Part shown: in pieces, positions 7,613 to 15,112 of the stretch
Layout: every line of letters starts with the position of its first letter
How positions within the stretch are numbered: the first letter of the stretch is position 1
Translations under genes and position numbers: made by a program
Notes under the pieces: generated by a model
Databases searched by the model: none
Told to the model about the DNA's origin: nothing
The model's input: only the letters and a program-made list of their open reading frames with translations
NCBI GenBank assembly: GCA_910588225.1
Contig: CAJUQT010000050.1
Span: forward strand, 1-29,130
Direction of reading: 5' to 3'
DNA: 29,130 nt
DNA from: an uncultured Acetatifactor sp.
GTDB taxonomy: Bacteria > Bacillota > Clostridia > Lachnospirales > Lachnospiraceae

Positions 7613-7740
7613 TATATATACAAATATTTCCTTTTTTTCATAAAGTTTTTGTGTATTTTCACAATATTTTTATGATTATACTGTTAAAAAGCGGAATGAA
7701 AATCATGTTTTTTGTGTAAAAAGACAACAAAAATCCTCTT
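7613..7740. other. AT-rich gap after the dehydratase gene
   Basis: Between the dehydratase stop and the cassette promoter the sequence is strongly AT-rich with several T runs on the minus strand. An AT-only stem (TTTTTGT / ACAAAAA) is possible. I see no GC-rich terminator hairpin and no small gene. Confidence 0.4.
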
Positions 7741-9612
7741 CTACCCTTCCTTCGGCACATAAGTCGGTACAATCTGTTTCACATATTCACGGATGTCATA
7801 CGGCTCCCGGACCACATATTCCTTCAGCTCTTCCAGCTGCGCCATAAACTTCTCTTCGTCCAGCTCTATAGGTTGTCCAATATGAATCATCTTATTGGCA
7901 GTATCCTTCATTCCCTCCTCTGCCATAAGCATTTCTTCATATAATTTTTCCCCGGGTCTGAGCCCGGTGAACTTGATTTCGATATCTTCTCCCACCTTAT
8001 ACCCGGACAGCTTGATCAGATTCTGGGCCAGGTCCAGAATTTTCACCGGCTCCCCCATGTCCAGAACAAAGATTTCTCCGCCTCTGGCATAGGCTCCCGC
8101 CTGCAGCACCAGGGATACTGCTTCAGGAATGGTCATAAAGTAGCGTATGATGCCGGGATCTGTCACCGTCACAGGACCGCCTTCTGCAATCTGCTTCTTA
8201 AACAGAGGGATTACGCTTCCGTTACTGCCCAGCACATTGCCGAAACGCACCGCCACAAATTCCGTCTCCGAATGCTTGTTGTATGTCTGTATAATCATCT
8301 CACAGATTCGTTTGGTGGCTCCCATGATGTTAGTGGGATTCACTGCCTTATCTGTGGAAATCATTACGAAACGTTTTACTTTCCATTTGTCTGCCGCCTG
8401 AACCACCTTCCATGTTCCCAGCACATTATTTTTCACCGCCTCATTGGGGCTGTCCTCCATCAGAGGCACATGCTTATGTGCTGCCGCATGGTATACGATA
8501 TCCGGGCGATAGGTCTCGAATATCTGCTCCATACGGTTGGTATTCCGCACGGAGGCAATCAGTACCTTCAGATCCAGATCCCTGTACTTTCTTACCAGCT
8601 CCTGCTGAATGTCATAGGCATTGTTCTCATAGATATCTACTATAATCAGCTGTTTCGGATGATGTCCTGCAATCTGTCTGCACAGCTCGCTGCCGATAGA
8701 GCCGCCCCCTCCTGTCACCATTACGACCTTGCCGCTCACATAACCCATGATTTCCTCAATATTAGTCTTCACAGGCTCCCTGCCCAGCAGATCCTCTATC
8801 TCCACCTCCTGCAGTTTGGACACGGATACTTCTCCGTTAATCAGCTGATAGGTCCCCGGAATCGCCCGAAGCTTACAGCCCGTCTCCTTACAGATATCCA
8901 GGATTTCCTTCCTGGTCTGCCTGTTAGCAGAAGGAATGGCATAGATAATCTCATCAATTCCGTACTCCGATACCGCCTCCAGAATCTTATCTCTCCCTCC
9001 TGCGATGGGAATACCCCGAAGCAGCTTTCCGTGGCATCCGGGATTATCGTCAATAATGCATTTCACCCGCAGGTTGATGTACTGGCTGACCTCAATTTCC
9101 TTCAGAATCATGTTCGCCGCGGCGCCTGCTCCGATGACCATCACATTGATTCTCGGCTTTCTCCCAAGAATGCTGCTTTTCCGAGAACTCAATACCCGCA
9201 TAATCCGATAGCTGAATCTGACGACGCAGGTAAATCCGAACAGGAAGAACCAATAGAGCACATAGTAGCTTCTTGGCATGATCCATTCCATGACAATGCA
9301 CAGAATCGCCTGTGCCAGCGCGGCACAGCTGGTGGCAAACGCAATATTAATCAGCTCCGTAGCACTGGCATACCGCCATACACTCTTATAAAGCTTCCAG
9401 ATCAGAAAGAAAAAAAGCGTCAAAATAATCGTATATGGAAGAAACCTCTCATATCTTTCTAAATATTCCTTTGGAATTTCCTTGAAGCTAAATTCAAATC
9501 GCAGGAAAATTGCTCCAAAGGAAGATGCTATAACAGCCATCACGTCCATCAAAATCAAAGCTATTATTCTGTTTACAGGTATTTTCAGAAAACTTGTATT
9601 TTTCTCTACCAC
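7741..9612 (-). CDS. Membrane UDP-N-acetylglucosamine 4,6-dehydratase (CapD/WbpM/PglF type)
   Basis: 623 residues from the GTG I prefer. About four transmembrane helices fill residues 15-135. A first Rossmann-like domain starts at VMVIGAGAAAN (157-167), and the catalytic SDR domain has MVTGGGGSIGSE (298-309) and STDKAVNPTNIMGATKR (419-435), where Met replaces the usual Tyr as in WbpM/PglF. The family converts UDP-GlcNAc to the 4-keto-6-deoxy sugar used for QuiNAc, FucNAc or bacillosamine. The frame is open to 9705, but a promoter lies inside that extension and GGGAGGAG sits 7-8 nt before the GTG at 9612, so the longer start is rejected. The SDR and PglC/PglD-like genes downstream of loaP are its natural partners. 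Confidence 0.93.
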   Translation of the reverse strand: MVEKNTSFLKIPVNRIIALILMDVMAVIASSFGAIFLRFEFSFKEIPKEYLERYERFLPYTIILTLFFFLIWKLYKSVWRYASATELINIAFATSCAALAQAILCIVMEWIMPRSYYVLYWFFLFGFTCVVRFSYRIMRVLSSRKSSILGRKPRINVMVIGAGAAANMILKEIEVSQYINLRVKCIIDDNPGCHGKLLRGIPIAGGRDKILEAVSEYGIDEIIYAIPSANRQTRKEILDICKETGCKLRAIPGTYQLINGEVSVSKLQEVEIEDLLGREPVKTNIEEIMGYVSGKVVMVTGGGGSIGSELCRQIAGHHPKQLIIVDIYENNAYDIQQELVRKYRDLDLKVLIASVRNTNRMEQIFETYRPDIVYHAAAHKHVPLMEDSPNEAVKNNVLGTWKVVQAADKWKVKRFVMISTDKAVNPTNIMGATKRICEMIIQTYNKHSETEFVAVRFGNVLGSNGSVIPLFKKQIAEGGPVTVTDPGIIRYFMTIPEAVSLVLQAGAYARGGEIFVLDMGEPVKILDLAQNLIKLSGYKVGEDIEIKFTGLRPGEKLYEEMLMAEEGMKDTANKMIHIGQPIELDEEKFMAQLEELKEYVVREPYDIREYVKQIVPTYVPKEG

Positions 9613-9646
9613 AGGCAGTCTCCTCCCTAAACCGAATTCTTTACCT

Positions 9647-9675
9647 AGTATATACCACTCACCTGCTTTCCGCAA
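9647..9675 (-). promoter_or_regulatory. Promoter of the dehydratase gene (TTGCGG-17-TATACT)
   Basis: The -35 TTGCGG is at 9670-9675 and the -10 TATACT at 9647-9652, 17 bp apart. The sequence GTGGTATATACT is identical to that at the loaP-operon promoter. The predicted start near 9640 leaves a short leader to the GTG at 9612. It lies back to back with the XRE promoter. Confidence 0.7.
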
Positions 9676-9682
9676 GAATAAA

Positions 9683-9711
9683 TTGGCATAACCGGTCATT
9701 ACCATTATAAT
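9683..9711 (+). promoter_or_regulatory. Promoter of the XRE regulator gene (TTGGCA-17-TATAAT)
   Basis: The -35 TTGGCA is at 9683-9688 and a consensus -10 TATAAT at 9706-9711, spaced by 17 bp. The -35 is only 7 bp from the -35 of the divergent dehydratase promoter, so one bound regulator could affect both. Confidence 0.75.
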
Positions 9712-9714
9712 ACA

Positions 9715-9745
9715 ATTATAGGAACCGCTTTAAGAACCCTATAAT
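9715..9745. promoter_or_regulatory. Inverted repeat, probable operator for the XRE regulator
   Basis: Perfect 8-bp arms ATTATAGG (9715-9722) and CCTATAAT (9738-9745) are separated by 15 bp, giving about 23 bp between arm centres, roughly two helical turns. The element covers the predicted start of the XRE transcript. Autorepression is the simplest reading. The right arm contains TATAAT and could also be a second -10. Confidence 0.5.
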
Positions 9746-9789
9746 CATGTCTCTATTTTAAAAATTTATTACGCAAAGGAGAAAATAAC

Positions 9790-10197
9790 ATGAATTTATC
9801 AGAACGATTGGCCACTCTGCGTCAGATCAAAGACATTGGACAGAAAGTACTTGCTTCCCACCTGAAAGTCTCCATCGGTACCATATCCAATTACGAAAAC
9901 GGAGTTCATCAGCCGGACCTGGATACCCTGTGCCGATTTGCAGAATATTATGATGTAACAATAGATTATCTGCTGGGCAGAACCGCTCATTCGGCTTCTC
10001 CGCTGAATCCTCAGGAGTGCAACATGGAGCTTCGGGAAAAAATCTTTCTGGAGACGGCAAATCTGTCTCCAGAAAGTCTTCATACGCTGGAATGGTTCAC
10101 AAGGCTGCTTGCAGATTATGAAATTACGGTTAAGTCGGCCAATACCACACCGTGTGTCAAACAGCCGCTATCACAGACACAGCAGCCAACAGAATAA
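9790..10197 (+). CDS. XRE-family HTH transcriptional regulator
   Basis: 135 residues. An N-terminal helix-turn-helix of the Cro/C1 type fills about residues 1-62: LSERLATLRQ, then VLASHLKVSIGTISNYENG, then DLDTLCRFAEYYDVTIDYLLG, the standard end of the domain. The C-terminal ~70 residues have no recognised fold and a polar tail rich in Thr, Gln and Pro. AAAGGAG lies 8 nt before the ATG. It is the only plus-strand gene in the window, divergent from the dehydratase and convergent with the lipoprotein gene (31-nt gap). Small XRE proteins like this often repress their own promoter; the inverted repeat at 9715-9745 fits. Further targets could include the dehydratase. Confidence 0.9.
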   Translation: MNLSERLATLRQIKDIGQKVLASHLKVSIGTISNYENGVHQPDLDTLCRFAEYYDVTIDYLLGRTAHSASPLNPQECNMELREKIFLETANLSPESLHTLEWFTRLLADYEITVKSANTTPCVKQPLSQTQQPTE

Positions 10198-10228
10198 AAG
10201 AATCAAACGTTCTTCTGCGTTCTGCCGG

Positions 10229-11236
10229 TTACATCAGATCCGGAGACCATTCAATGTCTGTGTCTCCACCGGCTGAAGGCGGTGCCGGTTCCTGGGGAGG
10301 TTCCGGCGTCGGCTGCGGATCAGGCTGTGGGTCCGGCTCAGTATCCGGTTCGGGCTCCGGCTGCGGTTCCGGCGTTGGTGCCTGGGTAGGTGTCGGCGTC
10401 TTCACCGGCTTTGACGTTACCGCCGGTTTATTTGTCGGTTTCGGTGTCGGCGTCGCCGTAGGCACAGGGGTCGGCGTCGGAACAATCTCTCCCTGCTCGT
10501 CATAATTCACGGTTGTCGTCTCATAGGAAAATCCTTCTCTGTTCGTCCACAGGTCAAAAGCTTCACCCGCCGCTCCGGTATATTCAGATTTGGTGTACTC
10601 ACCTACAATAACACCTTTCGAATAAGTTCCGGTTTCCTTCACGATATGTCCGATTTTGCTGTCAATCAGCCATATCTCAAAAGCTCCGTTATATTCTCCC
10701 TCAGAAACGCCTGTCTGCATTATCCAGGTGATACCGTCAGCCTGCTTCAGCAGAATCAGGCTGTCATCCTCCCCTAGATAGCAAATATTGGCATAAAAAT
10801 TTCCCGGGATATCATAGCCCACATGCACAGAGAGCAGCATACGCTCTCCCTCCTGCAGCGTATAACTTCTACAGCCTTCATAAAGCCTGTGAGACATGGT
10901 TTCTTCCCATTCTGCACTGCTCACCATGTGGATACCTTCTCCCACATATTCCGGCACCTCCAGATTCTGATACAATGTCTTCATGGCTTCCTGTATTTCA
11001 TCTTCTTCCTCTGCAGTGAGCTGCCCGCTGCTGTACATCAGTTCTTTTTCCGCAGGCAGCGATTCTTGAGACTCCGGCTCCGCGTTCACCGGCTCATTGG
11101 TGATTGTAACTGCTTCCACCACACTGATACTGCTCTCCGACACCACTTCATCGGTTCCATCTCCGCAGCCTGTAAGAGCTGCTGCCATGAGGACTCCCGC
11201 TGTCATGCCATATATTCGCTTCATTATAGCCATCAT
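10229..11236 (-). CDS. Secreted lipoprotein with a proline-rich C-terminal tail
   Basis: About 335 residues from the preferred ATG at 11236 (AAAGGA 6 nt upstream); the frame is open to 11272. The N-terminus has a basic start, a hydrophobic stretch and the lipobox LTGC, so it should be lipidated and held on the outer face of the membrane. The middle ~200 residues are acidic and aromatic with no family I recognise. The last ~80 residues are P-T, P-E-P and P-D-P-Q repeats ending near a single Trp (IEWSPDLM). This wall-spanning type of tail is odd at a C-terminus. It follows the wall hydrolase gene with a 126-nt gap (measured to the preferred ATG) and probably shares its transcript. Confidence 0.82.
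   Translation of the reverse strand: MMAIMKRIYGMTAGVLMAAALTGCGDGTDEVVSESSISVVEAVTITNEPVNAEPESQESLPAEKELMYSSGQLTAEEEDEIQEAMKTLYQNLEVPEYVGEGIHMVSSAEWEETMSHRLYEGCRSYTLQEGERMLLSVHVGYDIPGNFYANICYLGEDDSLILLKQADGITWIMQTGVSEGEYNGAFEIWLIDSKIGHIVKETGTYSKGVIVGEYTKSEYTGAAGEAFDLWTNREGFSYETTTVNYDEQGEIVPTPTPVPTATPTPKPTNKPAVTSKPVKTPTPTQAPTPEPQPEPEPDTEPDPQPDPQPTPEPPQEPAPPSAGGDTDIEWSPDLM
10265..10485 (-). repeat. Proline-rich coding repeat in the lipoprotein
   Basis: The coding strand is built of short degenerate units encoding PTP, PEP and PDPQ. Two zones are visible: a Thr/Lys/Val-rich zone nearer the globular part (TPTPVPTATPTPKPT) and an acidic Pro-Glu-Asp-Gln zone at the end. Such repeats may vary in number between strains. 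Confidence 0.7.
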
Positions 11237-11259
11237 ACTCATTCCTTTCATTTTCCCAC

Positions 11260-11277
11260 AGGCAGTTATCACTGCCT
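11260..11277 (-). other. Intercistronic hairpin before the lipoprotein gene
   Basis: AGGCAGT and ACTGCCT form a perfect 7-bp stem with a 4-nt loop just upstream of the lipoprotein ribosome binding site. There is no T tract, so it is more likely an RNA-stability or translation element than a terminator. Confidence 0.35.
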
Positions 11278-11362
11278 CCTCTCACTGCTGCCGGCTTCGA
11301 ATCTCCGGCAAATCCCTGTATTCCCGGAAAACACCGCGGAATTTCATATCTGAGAACTCCCC

Positions 11363-13906
11363 TCAATTCCCGCTGGACAGTGCATCCGCATCGCTCACCA
11401 GTTTCTTCAGGAACGTTTCCGCTGCGGAACCTGCCGGATAGCTTCCCTGACTCAGCAGCTGCTGTGCCAGATTATAAATGCTCCTGGCCACCACAGGCCC
11501 GTAAAGGGTGGTCTCCACACCATCCTTTTCCAGCACAATATAGCCGCGGAAAGCATATTCTATCTTATACTGCTCCACTGGCAGGCCCACCAGCACAGAG
11601 GTATACCGGTATCTTCCATCCACTGTCTCGAAGACCACATCCTGCATATTTCCGCTGCTGTCCTTTCCATAGGAAATGCCGCCGGCTACCTTTGCCCCTC
11701 CTTTGATCATGGGATACTGCGTCCTGTTGGCATTATTCATTACCAGGGTACCATACTCTTTCAGTTTATAACCGTTTACTCCTGCGGAAAGCAATGTCCC
11801 GCGAAGTTCTGCAGATATACCCGTTTTAAACCGTATTCCCGTCTTCCCTGTGACTCGAATGGAAAAACCATGATAGGTCAGCAGATTCGCCAGCCCCGGC
11901 TCTTCCGTAGCCGTATAGGCCACTCCGTTATAGCGCAGACTCCAGACTGCCATTCCCACCGGCACACCGGAGGCATTATACTGATATACAATCGCGGTAC
12001 CTGCCTTTCCGTCGGGGGCTTCCACAATCAGCCGGCTGTCTCTCCGCTCTCCCTGATAGGCCACTCCGTCCAGCCATACCGTAGTGTCACTATAGCCCGA
12101 AGGCAATGTTAACACCACATTGGTGGAAGCGCTGGGTTTTGCACAGGGTGCCTCCGGCATATTCTCATAGACCGGAATTTTGAAGACAAAAGTACTGTCC
12201 ACCGCATTCGCGCTTTCATACAGTCTCTTCATGCTGGAAGCTTCCGAGGCAGGCGCCATAATATTCTGCATATACTGATGTGTATAGGGCGCATAGGTCC
12301 CATTGGGATTCACATTAAATTTCTGCAGATACAGCGTATCCTGTCCCTTTTTGATATAATTGGCGGAAATGAAGTCCGCCCCGCCCCGCAGTGCGTTCTC
12401 CACGCCATACCAGCCCTGATCTTTGGCATACTTCAACCCGTTCTCATAGATTTGCTGGCTTGTAGTACCGGAAGCTTTTATATTGAAGAAATTATAATAT
12501 CCTTCATATCCTGTATAGGTTCCTGAAATCAGAGGAGAGGTTCCTTTTCCCTGTTCCTGCAGCACTCTGGCCGCCAGGTGGAAAGGACTTACCTTCCGGC
12601 CTTCCTCCCTTCCAATATCCCAGAAAAGCTGTGCATAAGTAGTACTGGTACCAGGTGCCGGCTTACTGTCGGTCATAAAGGTATTACGCAGGAATGCCGT
12701 CACCGCCTCCAGTGTATGGCATTCCTCATTATAAGTCAGCTGTTCGAACTGGAAAATGCCCTTTTCCGTCAAACCGTTTCTGGGATCCATATACACTTCC
12801 AGCGCTGCCTTGGAGGCATAATACCATTGTCCGTCGTCGTAAAGTCCCTCTTTTGCCCATTCTTCCTGGGTATATTCAATCAGGCTTTTGCCGTTTTGAA
12901 GCTGCTGATAAACTGAATTATCCCAGTCCAGCCCGGTATTCATTTTCACAAACCGCCAGTTTGGGTGCTTCTGTTTCAGATCCAGCAATGACTGGCGATA
13001 GCTTTCCGGAAACTGCTCTATATCCGGGTAAGCTGCTTTTTCTTCCCCATCTATGGCATAGACGGAATCCTGAGAGTTCATTCCATATGTCTCTTCCCAC
13101 TCCAGAAACCGTGAATCCGAACTCGCCAGATACATCCGTGGAACATACCCCTGGATTTCCTGCCCTTTGTATTCCAGTTTCACGAAATACCAGACCTCTG
13201 TATCATCATCCACATAGACATCCTCTATATTCACAGTCTGGCCGCTAAGTACGGTAACTGCTGTCCCCCCATCATAATCAGGAGAGGTACGTATGGGATA
13301 TTCGTCACTCAAATACACCAGCGCCATAATCTCCCTTTCAGCGGCCAGTACAGCCAAAGCCTCTCCGGCCGCCTCCACCCATTCCGCCGTCTCCGCGTCC
13401 ATGGACGCAGAAACTCTGGTGCGTTCACCCTGTCCGAGACCATCAGCCTGTGTCGCGGCAGTGCCCTCCTCCGACAAAGTCTCTAACTTCCCGCCAATTA
13501 TCCCGCTTCCTTCAGGCTGCATCCCATCTGTCTGCCCTTCCCCCGGCCGCGCGCCGTTTTCCTGTATATCGCCCTCGTCCGCAGCCTCGTCCGTCGGCAT
13601 ATTTTCATTCTCCTGGGACTGGCCCGGCTGCGTACTGTTCACCTGCTCTTCGTCTGGCTGCGCATTTTCCTCCTGTACCTCTCCGCTCTCCGGCACAGCC
13701 TCATCCTCCCGTATATCTCCCGACTGCGCATAACCCGGAAAAAGCTCTTCTGTTCTGTCCATTCCTCTGCCCGGCCCGGCAGACACCGGCTGCATGATAC
13801 TTCCGCAGAGCAAGGCCGCCGCAAACAATATTCCACATATACGTTTTCTATATCTTCCCATACAGTATCTCATACCTTTCCAAAGTATTGTCAACATTTC
13901 CCCCAT
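11363..13906 (-). CDS. Secreted cell-wall hydrolase: SH3 domain plus glucosaminidase domain
   Basis: Up to 847 residues. A signal peptide is clear (RKRICGILFAAALLCGSIMQ, likely cut after VSA near residue 43). An acidic, Gly/Pro/Gln-rich low-complexity linker follows (~50-165). An SH3b-like domain spans ~200-262, ending GYVPRMYL. A glucosaminidase-like domain spans ~305-545, with FHLAARVLQEQGKG, where E451 matches the catalytic Glu of GH73-type enzymes, and YYNFFNIKA. The C-terminal ~280 residues look like beta-rich wall or ligand-binding domains. It should trim peptidoglycan outside the cell. The start is uncertain: ATGs at 13906, 13897, 13873 and 13861 are all possible, and the signal peptide fits the last best. 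It lies inside the polysaccharide locus, before the lipoprotein gene. Confidence 0.85.
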   Translation of the reverse strand: MGEMLTILWKGMRYCMGRYRKRICGILFAAALLCGSIMQPVSAGPGRGMDRTEELFPGYAQSGDIREDEAVPESGEVQEENAQPDEEQVNSTQPGQSQENENMPTDEAADEGDIQENGARPGEGQTDGMQPEGSGIIGGKLETLSEEGTAATQADGLGQGERTRVSASMDAETAEWVEAAGEALAVLAAEREIMALVYLSDEYPIRTSPDYDGGTAVTVLSGQTVNIEDVYVDDDTEVWYFVKLEYKGQEIQGYVPRMYLASSDSRFLEWEETYGMNSQDSVYAIDGEEKAAYPDIEQFPESYRQSLLDLKQKHPNWRFVKMNTGLDWDNSVYQQLQNGKSLIEYTQEEWAKEGLYDDGQWYYASKAALEVYMDPRNGLTEKGIFQFEQLTYNEECHTLEAVTAFLRNTFMTDSKPAPGTSTTYAQLFWDIGREEGRKVSPFHLAARVLQEQGKGTSPLISGTYTGYEGYYNFFNIKASGTTSQQIYENGLKYAKDQGWYGVENALRGGADFISANYIKKGQDTLYLQKFNVNPNGTYAPYTHQYMQNIMAPASEASSMKRLYESANAVDSTFVFKIPVYENMPEAPCAKPSASTNVVLTLPSGYSDTTVWLDGVAYQGERRDSRLIVEAPDGKAGTAIVYQYNASGVPVGMAVWSLRYNGVAYTATEEPGLANLLTYHGFSIRVTGKTGIRFKTGISAELRGTLLSAGVNGYKLKEYGTLVMNNANRTQYPMIKGGAKVAGGISYGKDSSGNMQDVVFETVDGRYRYTSVLVGLPVEQYKIEYAFRGYIVLEKDGVETTLYGPVVARSIYNLAQQLLSQGSYPAGSAAETFLKKLVSDADALSSGN

Positions 13907-14077
13907 GATCTGCCATAGCAGCTCTTCACTGCTGCTTCCGGAATTCAGGTTAACATATTTTATTCATCCTGTCTGCCGGTAGTTTTTCCCATGTATACAT
14001 GTACTGCATTTATTGCTTTTTCAATAAAGTGCTGCAACATGGTTTCTTTTCCGCTATCATTTGTACACAGACGATGC
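13907..14077 (-). other. Intergenic region upstream of the wall hydrolase
   Basis: 171 nt. It holds a 12-bp perfect palindrome CATGTATACATG (13990-14001) and a hairpin AGCAGC/GCTGCT (13917-13936) near the hydrolase start. A 26-residue frame (MLQHFIEKAINAVHVYMGKT plus six residues; 13960-14040) has only a weak ribosome binding site. No convincing promoter or T-tract terminator was found, so read-through from the glycosyltransferase gene upstream is likely. Confidence 0.4.
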
Positions 14078-15112
14078 TTACAATCGCCGTATTGCAGCAT
14101 GCAGCTGCCTTATTTTTTTCGGGGCAATGGCAAATAAAGTGTGATAAATTTTATTTTTTCCGGTCAAAATCGGATTTTTCATGGCTTTCAGCCAGTTTTT
14201 TCTAAGGTAAGATACTACCTTCATATACAGTCCATTGTCCCGCCGCATCTGGGAAATGGGAATATGCAGCAAATATTCCAGACGCTGGAACACTCCGAAA
14301 CGAAATGCTGTCTTCTCCAGTTCCGGATACTGCTGTTTCACCAGTTCGGCCGCCAAATCGGCATTCTCCACACTGTCTCCATATACCCGTGAAAAGCTTT
14401 CCCTATCTGCCTTCCGCGAATTACTTCCAATCCGATAAAACACATGATAATCCTGATCAGGAAGAGACAGAATTTTCCCCATCTCCGGCAGCATTGTAAT
14501 CAGAAGGTGAAAATCCTCATTCAGCCTGTCAGGCGGGAACCCATCTTCCCGAAATAAGTCCCGGCGGATTAATTTTGTACAAAAAGAGCAATCGCCCCTG
14601 TGAAGAAGCAGCTCCTCCATAAAACGACTCTCTTCTATCATCAGAGGTTCTTTGGGCGGTTCACATATATTGGGAAGAACATTTCCCTTTTCATCAATCT
14701 CATCCCGTCCGGTCTGAGCTGCAGATACAGAAAATTTCCGAATCCCGTCCATCAGACGCTGATACATACCGGGGGCAATATAGTCGTCACTGTCCACAAA
14801 GCCCACATATTCTCCAGACGCATGCTTCAATGCCAGATTTCTTGCAGAGGAGGAACCTCCGTTTTCCTTATGATAGACTCGAATCCGTCTGTCCTCTGCC
14901 GCCAGCTCATCACAGAGAGCTCCCGTACCATCCGTAGAACCATCATCCACCAAAATGATTTCCAGATTCTGATATGTCTGAGCCGTAATGGAATGTACAC
15001 ACCGGGGAAGGTATTCAAGTATGTTATATACCGGCACAATGACGGTAATCAAAGGCGTATCTTTCATATGTTTCTCCGCTCTGCTCCTTTTCAAGTCCTT
15101 CCCGGCATTCAC
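14078..15112 (-). CDS. Glycosyltransferase family 2 (EpsJ-like)
   Basis: 344 residues from a GTG at 15112, or 329 from the ATG at 15067. The GT-A fold is plain: ITVIVPVYNILEYL, then LVDDGSTDGTG, then ENGGSSSARNLAL and the metal-binding GFVDSDDYI. It adds one sugar to the growing lipid-linked repeat in the cytoplasm. Both starts have support. The GTG has AGGA 7 nt upstream and overlaps the stop of the preceding gene (GTGA). The ATG has CGGAG 6 nt upstream and gives the usual family N-terminus. It is last in the run of glycosyltransferases before the wall hydrolase. Confidence 0.9.
   Translation of the reverse strand: MNAGKDLKRSRAEKHMKDTPLITVIVPVYNILEYLPRCVHSITAQTYQNLEIILVDDGSTDGTGALCDELAAEDRRIRVYHKENGGSSSARNLALKHASGEYVGFVDSDDYIAPGMYQRLMDGIRKFSVSAAQTGRDEIDEKGNVLPNICEPPKEPLMIEESRFMEELLLHRGDCSFCTKLIRRDLFREDGFPPDRLNEDFHLLITMLPEMGKILSLPDQDYHVFYRIGSNSRKADRESFSRVYGDSVENADLAAELVKQQYPELEKTAFRFGVFQRLEYLLHIPISQMRRDNGLYMKVVSYLRKNWLKAMKNPILTGKNKIYHTLFAIAPKKIRQLHAAIRRL

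Noticed and set aside
7613..7740. Possible terminator after the dehydratase gene
   Set aside because: The only stem is made of A-T pairs with a loose loop, too weak to call.
8272..9462. Plus-strand open frame of 396 codons
   Set aside because: It lies fully antisense to the dehydratase gene, is rich in His, Arg and Ile, has no recognised motif and no ribosome binding site. The minus-strand frame has clear SDR motifs.
13897..13902. TTGACA near the wall hydrolase start as a -35 box
   Set aside because: It lies within the likely coding sequence and has no -10 at 16-18 bp; the nearest GATACT is 19 bp away.
13960..14040. 26-residue frame in the gap before the wall hydrolase
   Set aside because: Weak ribosome binding site and no link to the neighbours; kept only as a note in the gap entry.
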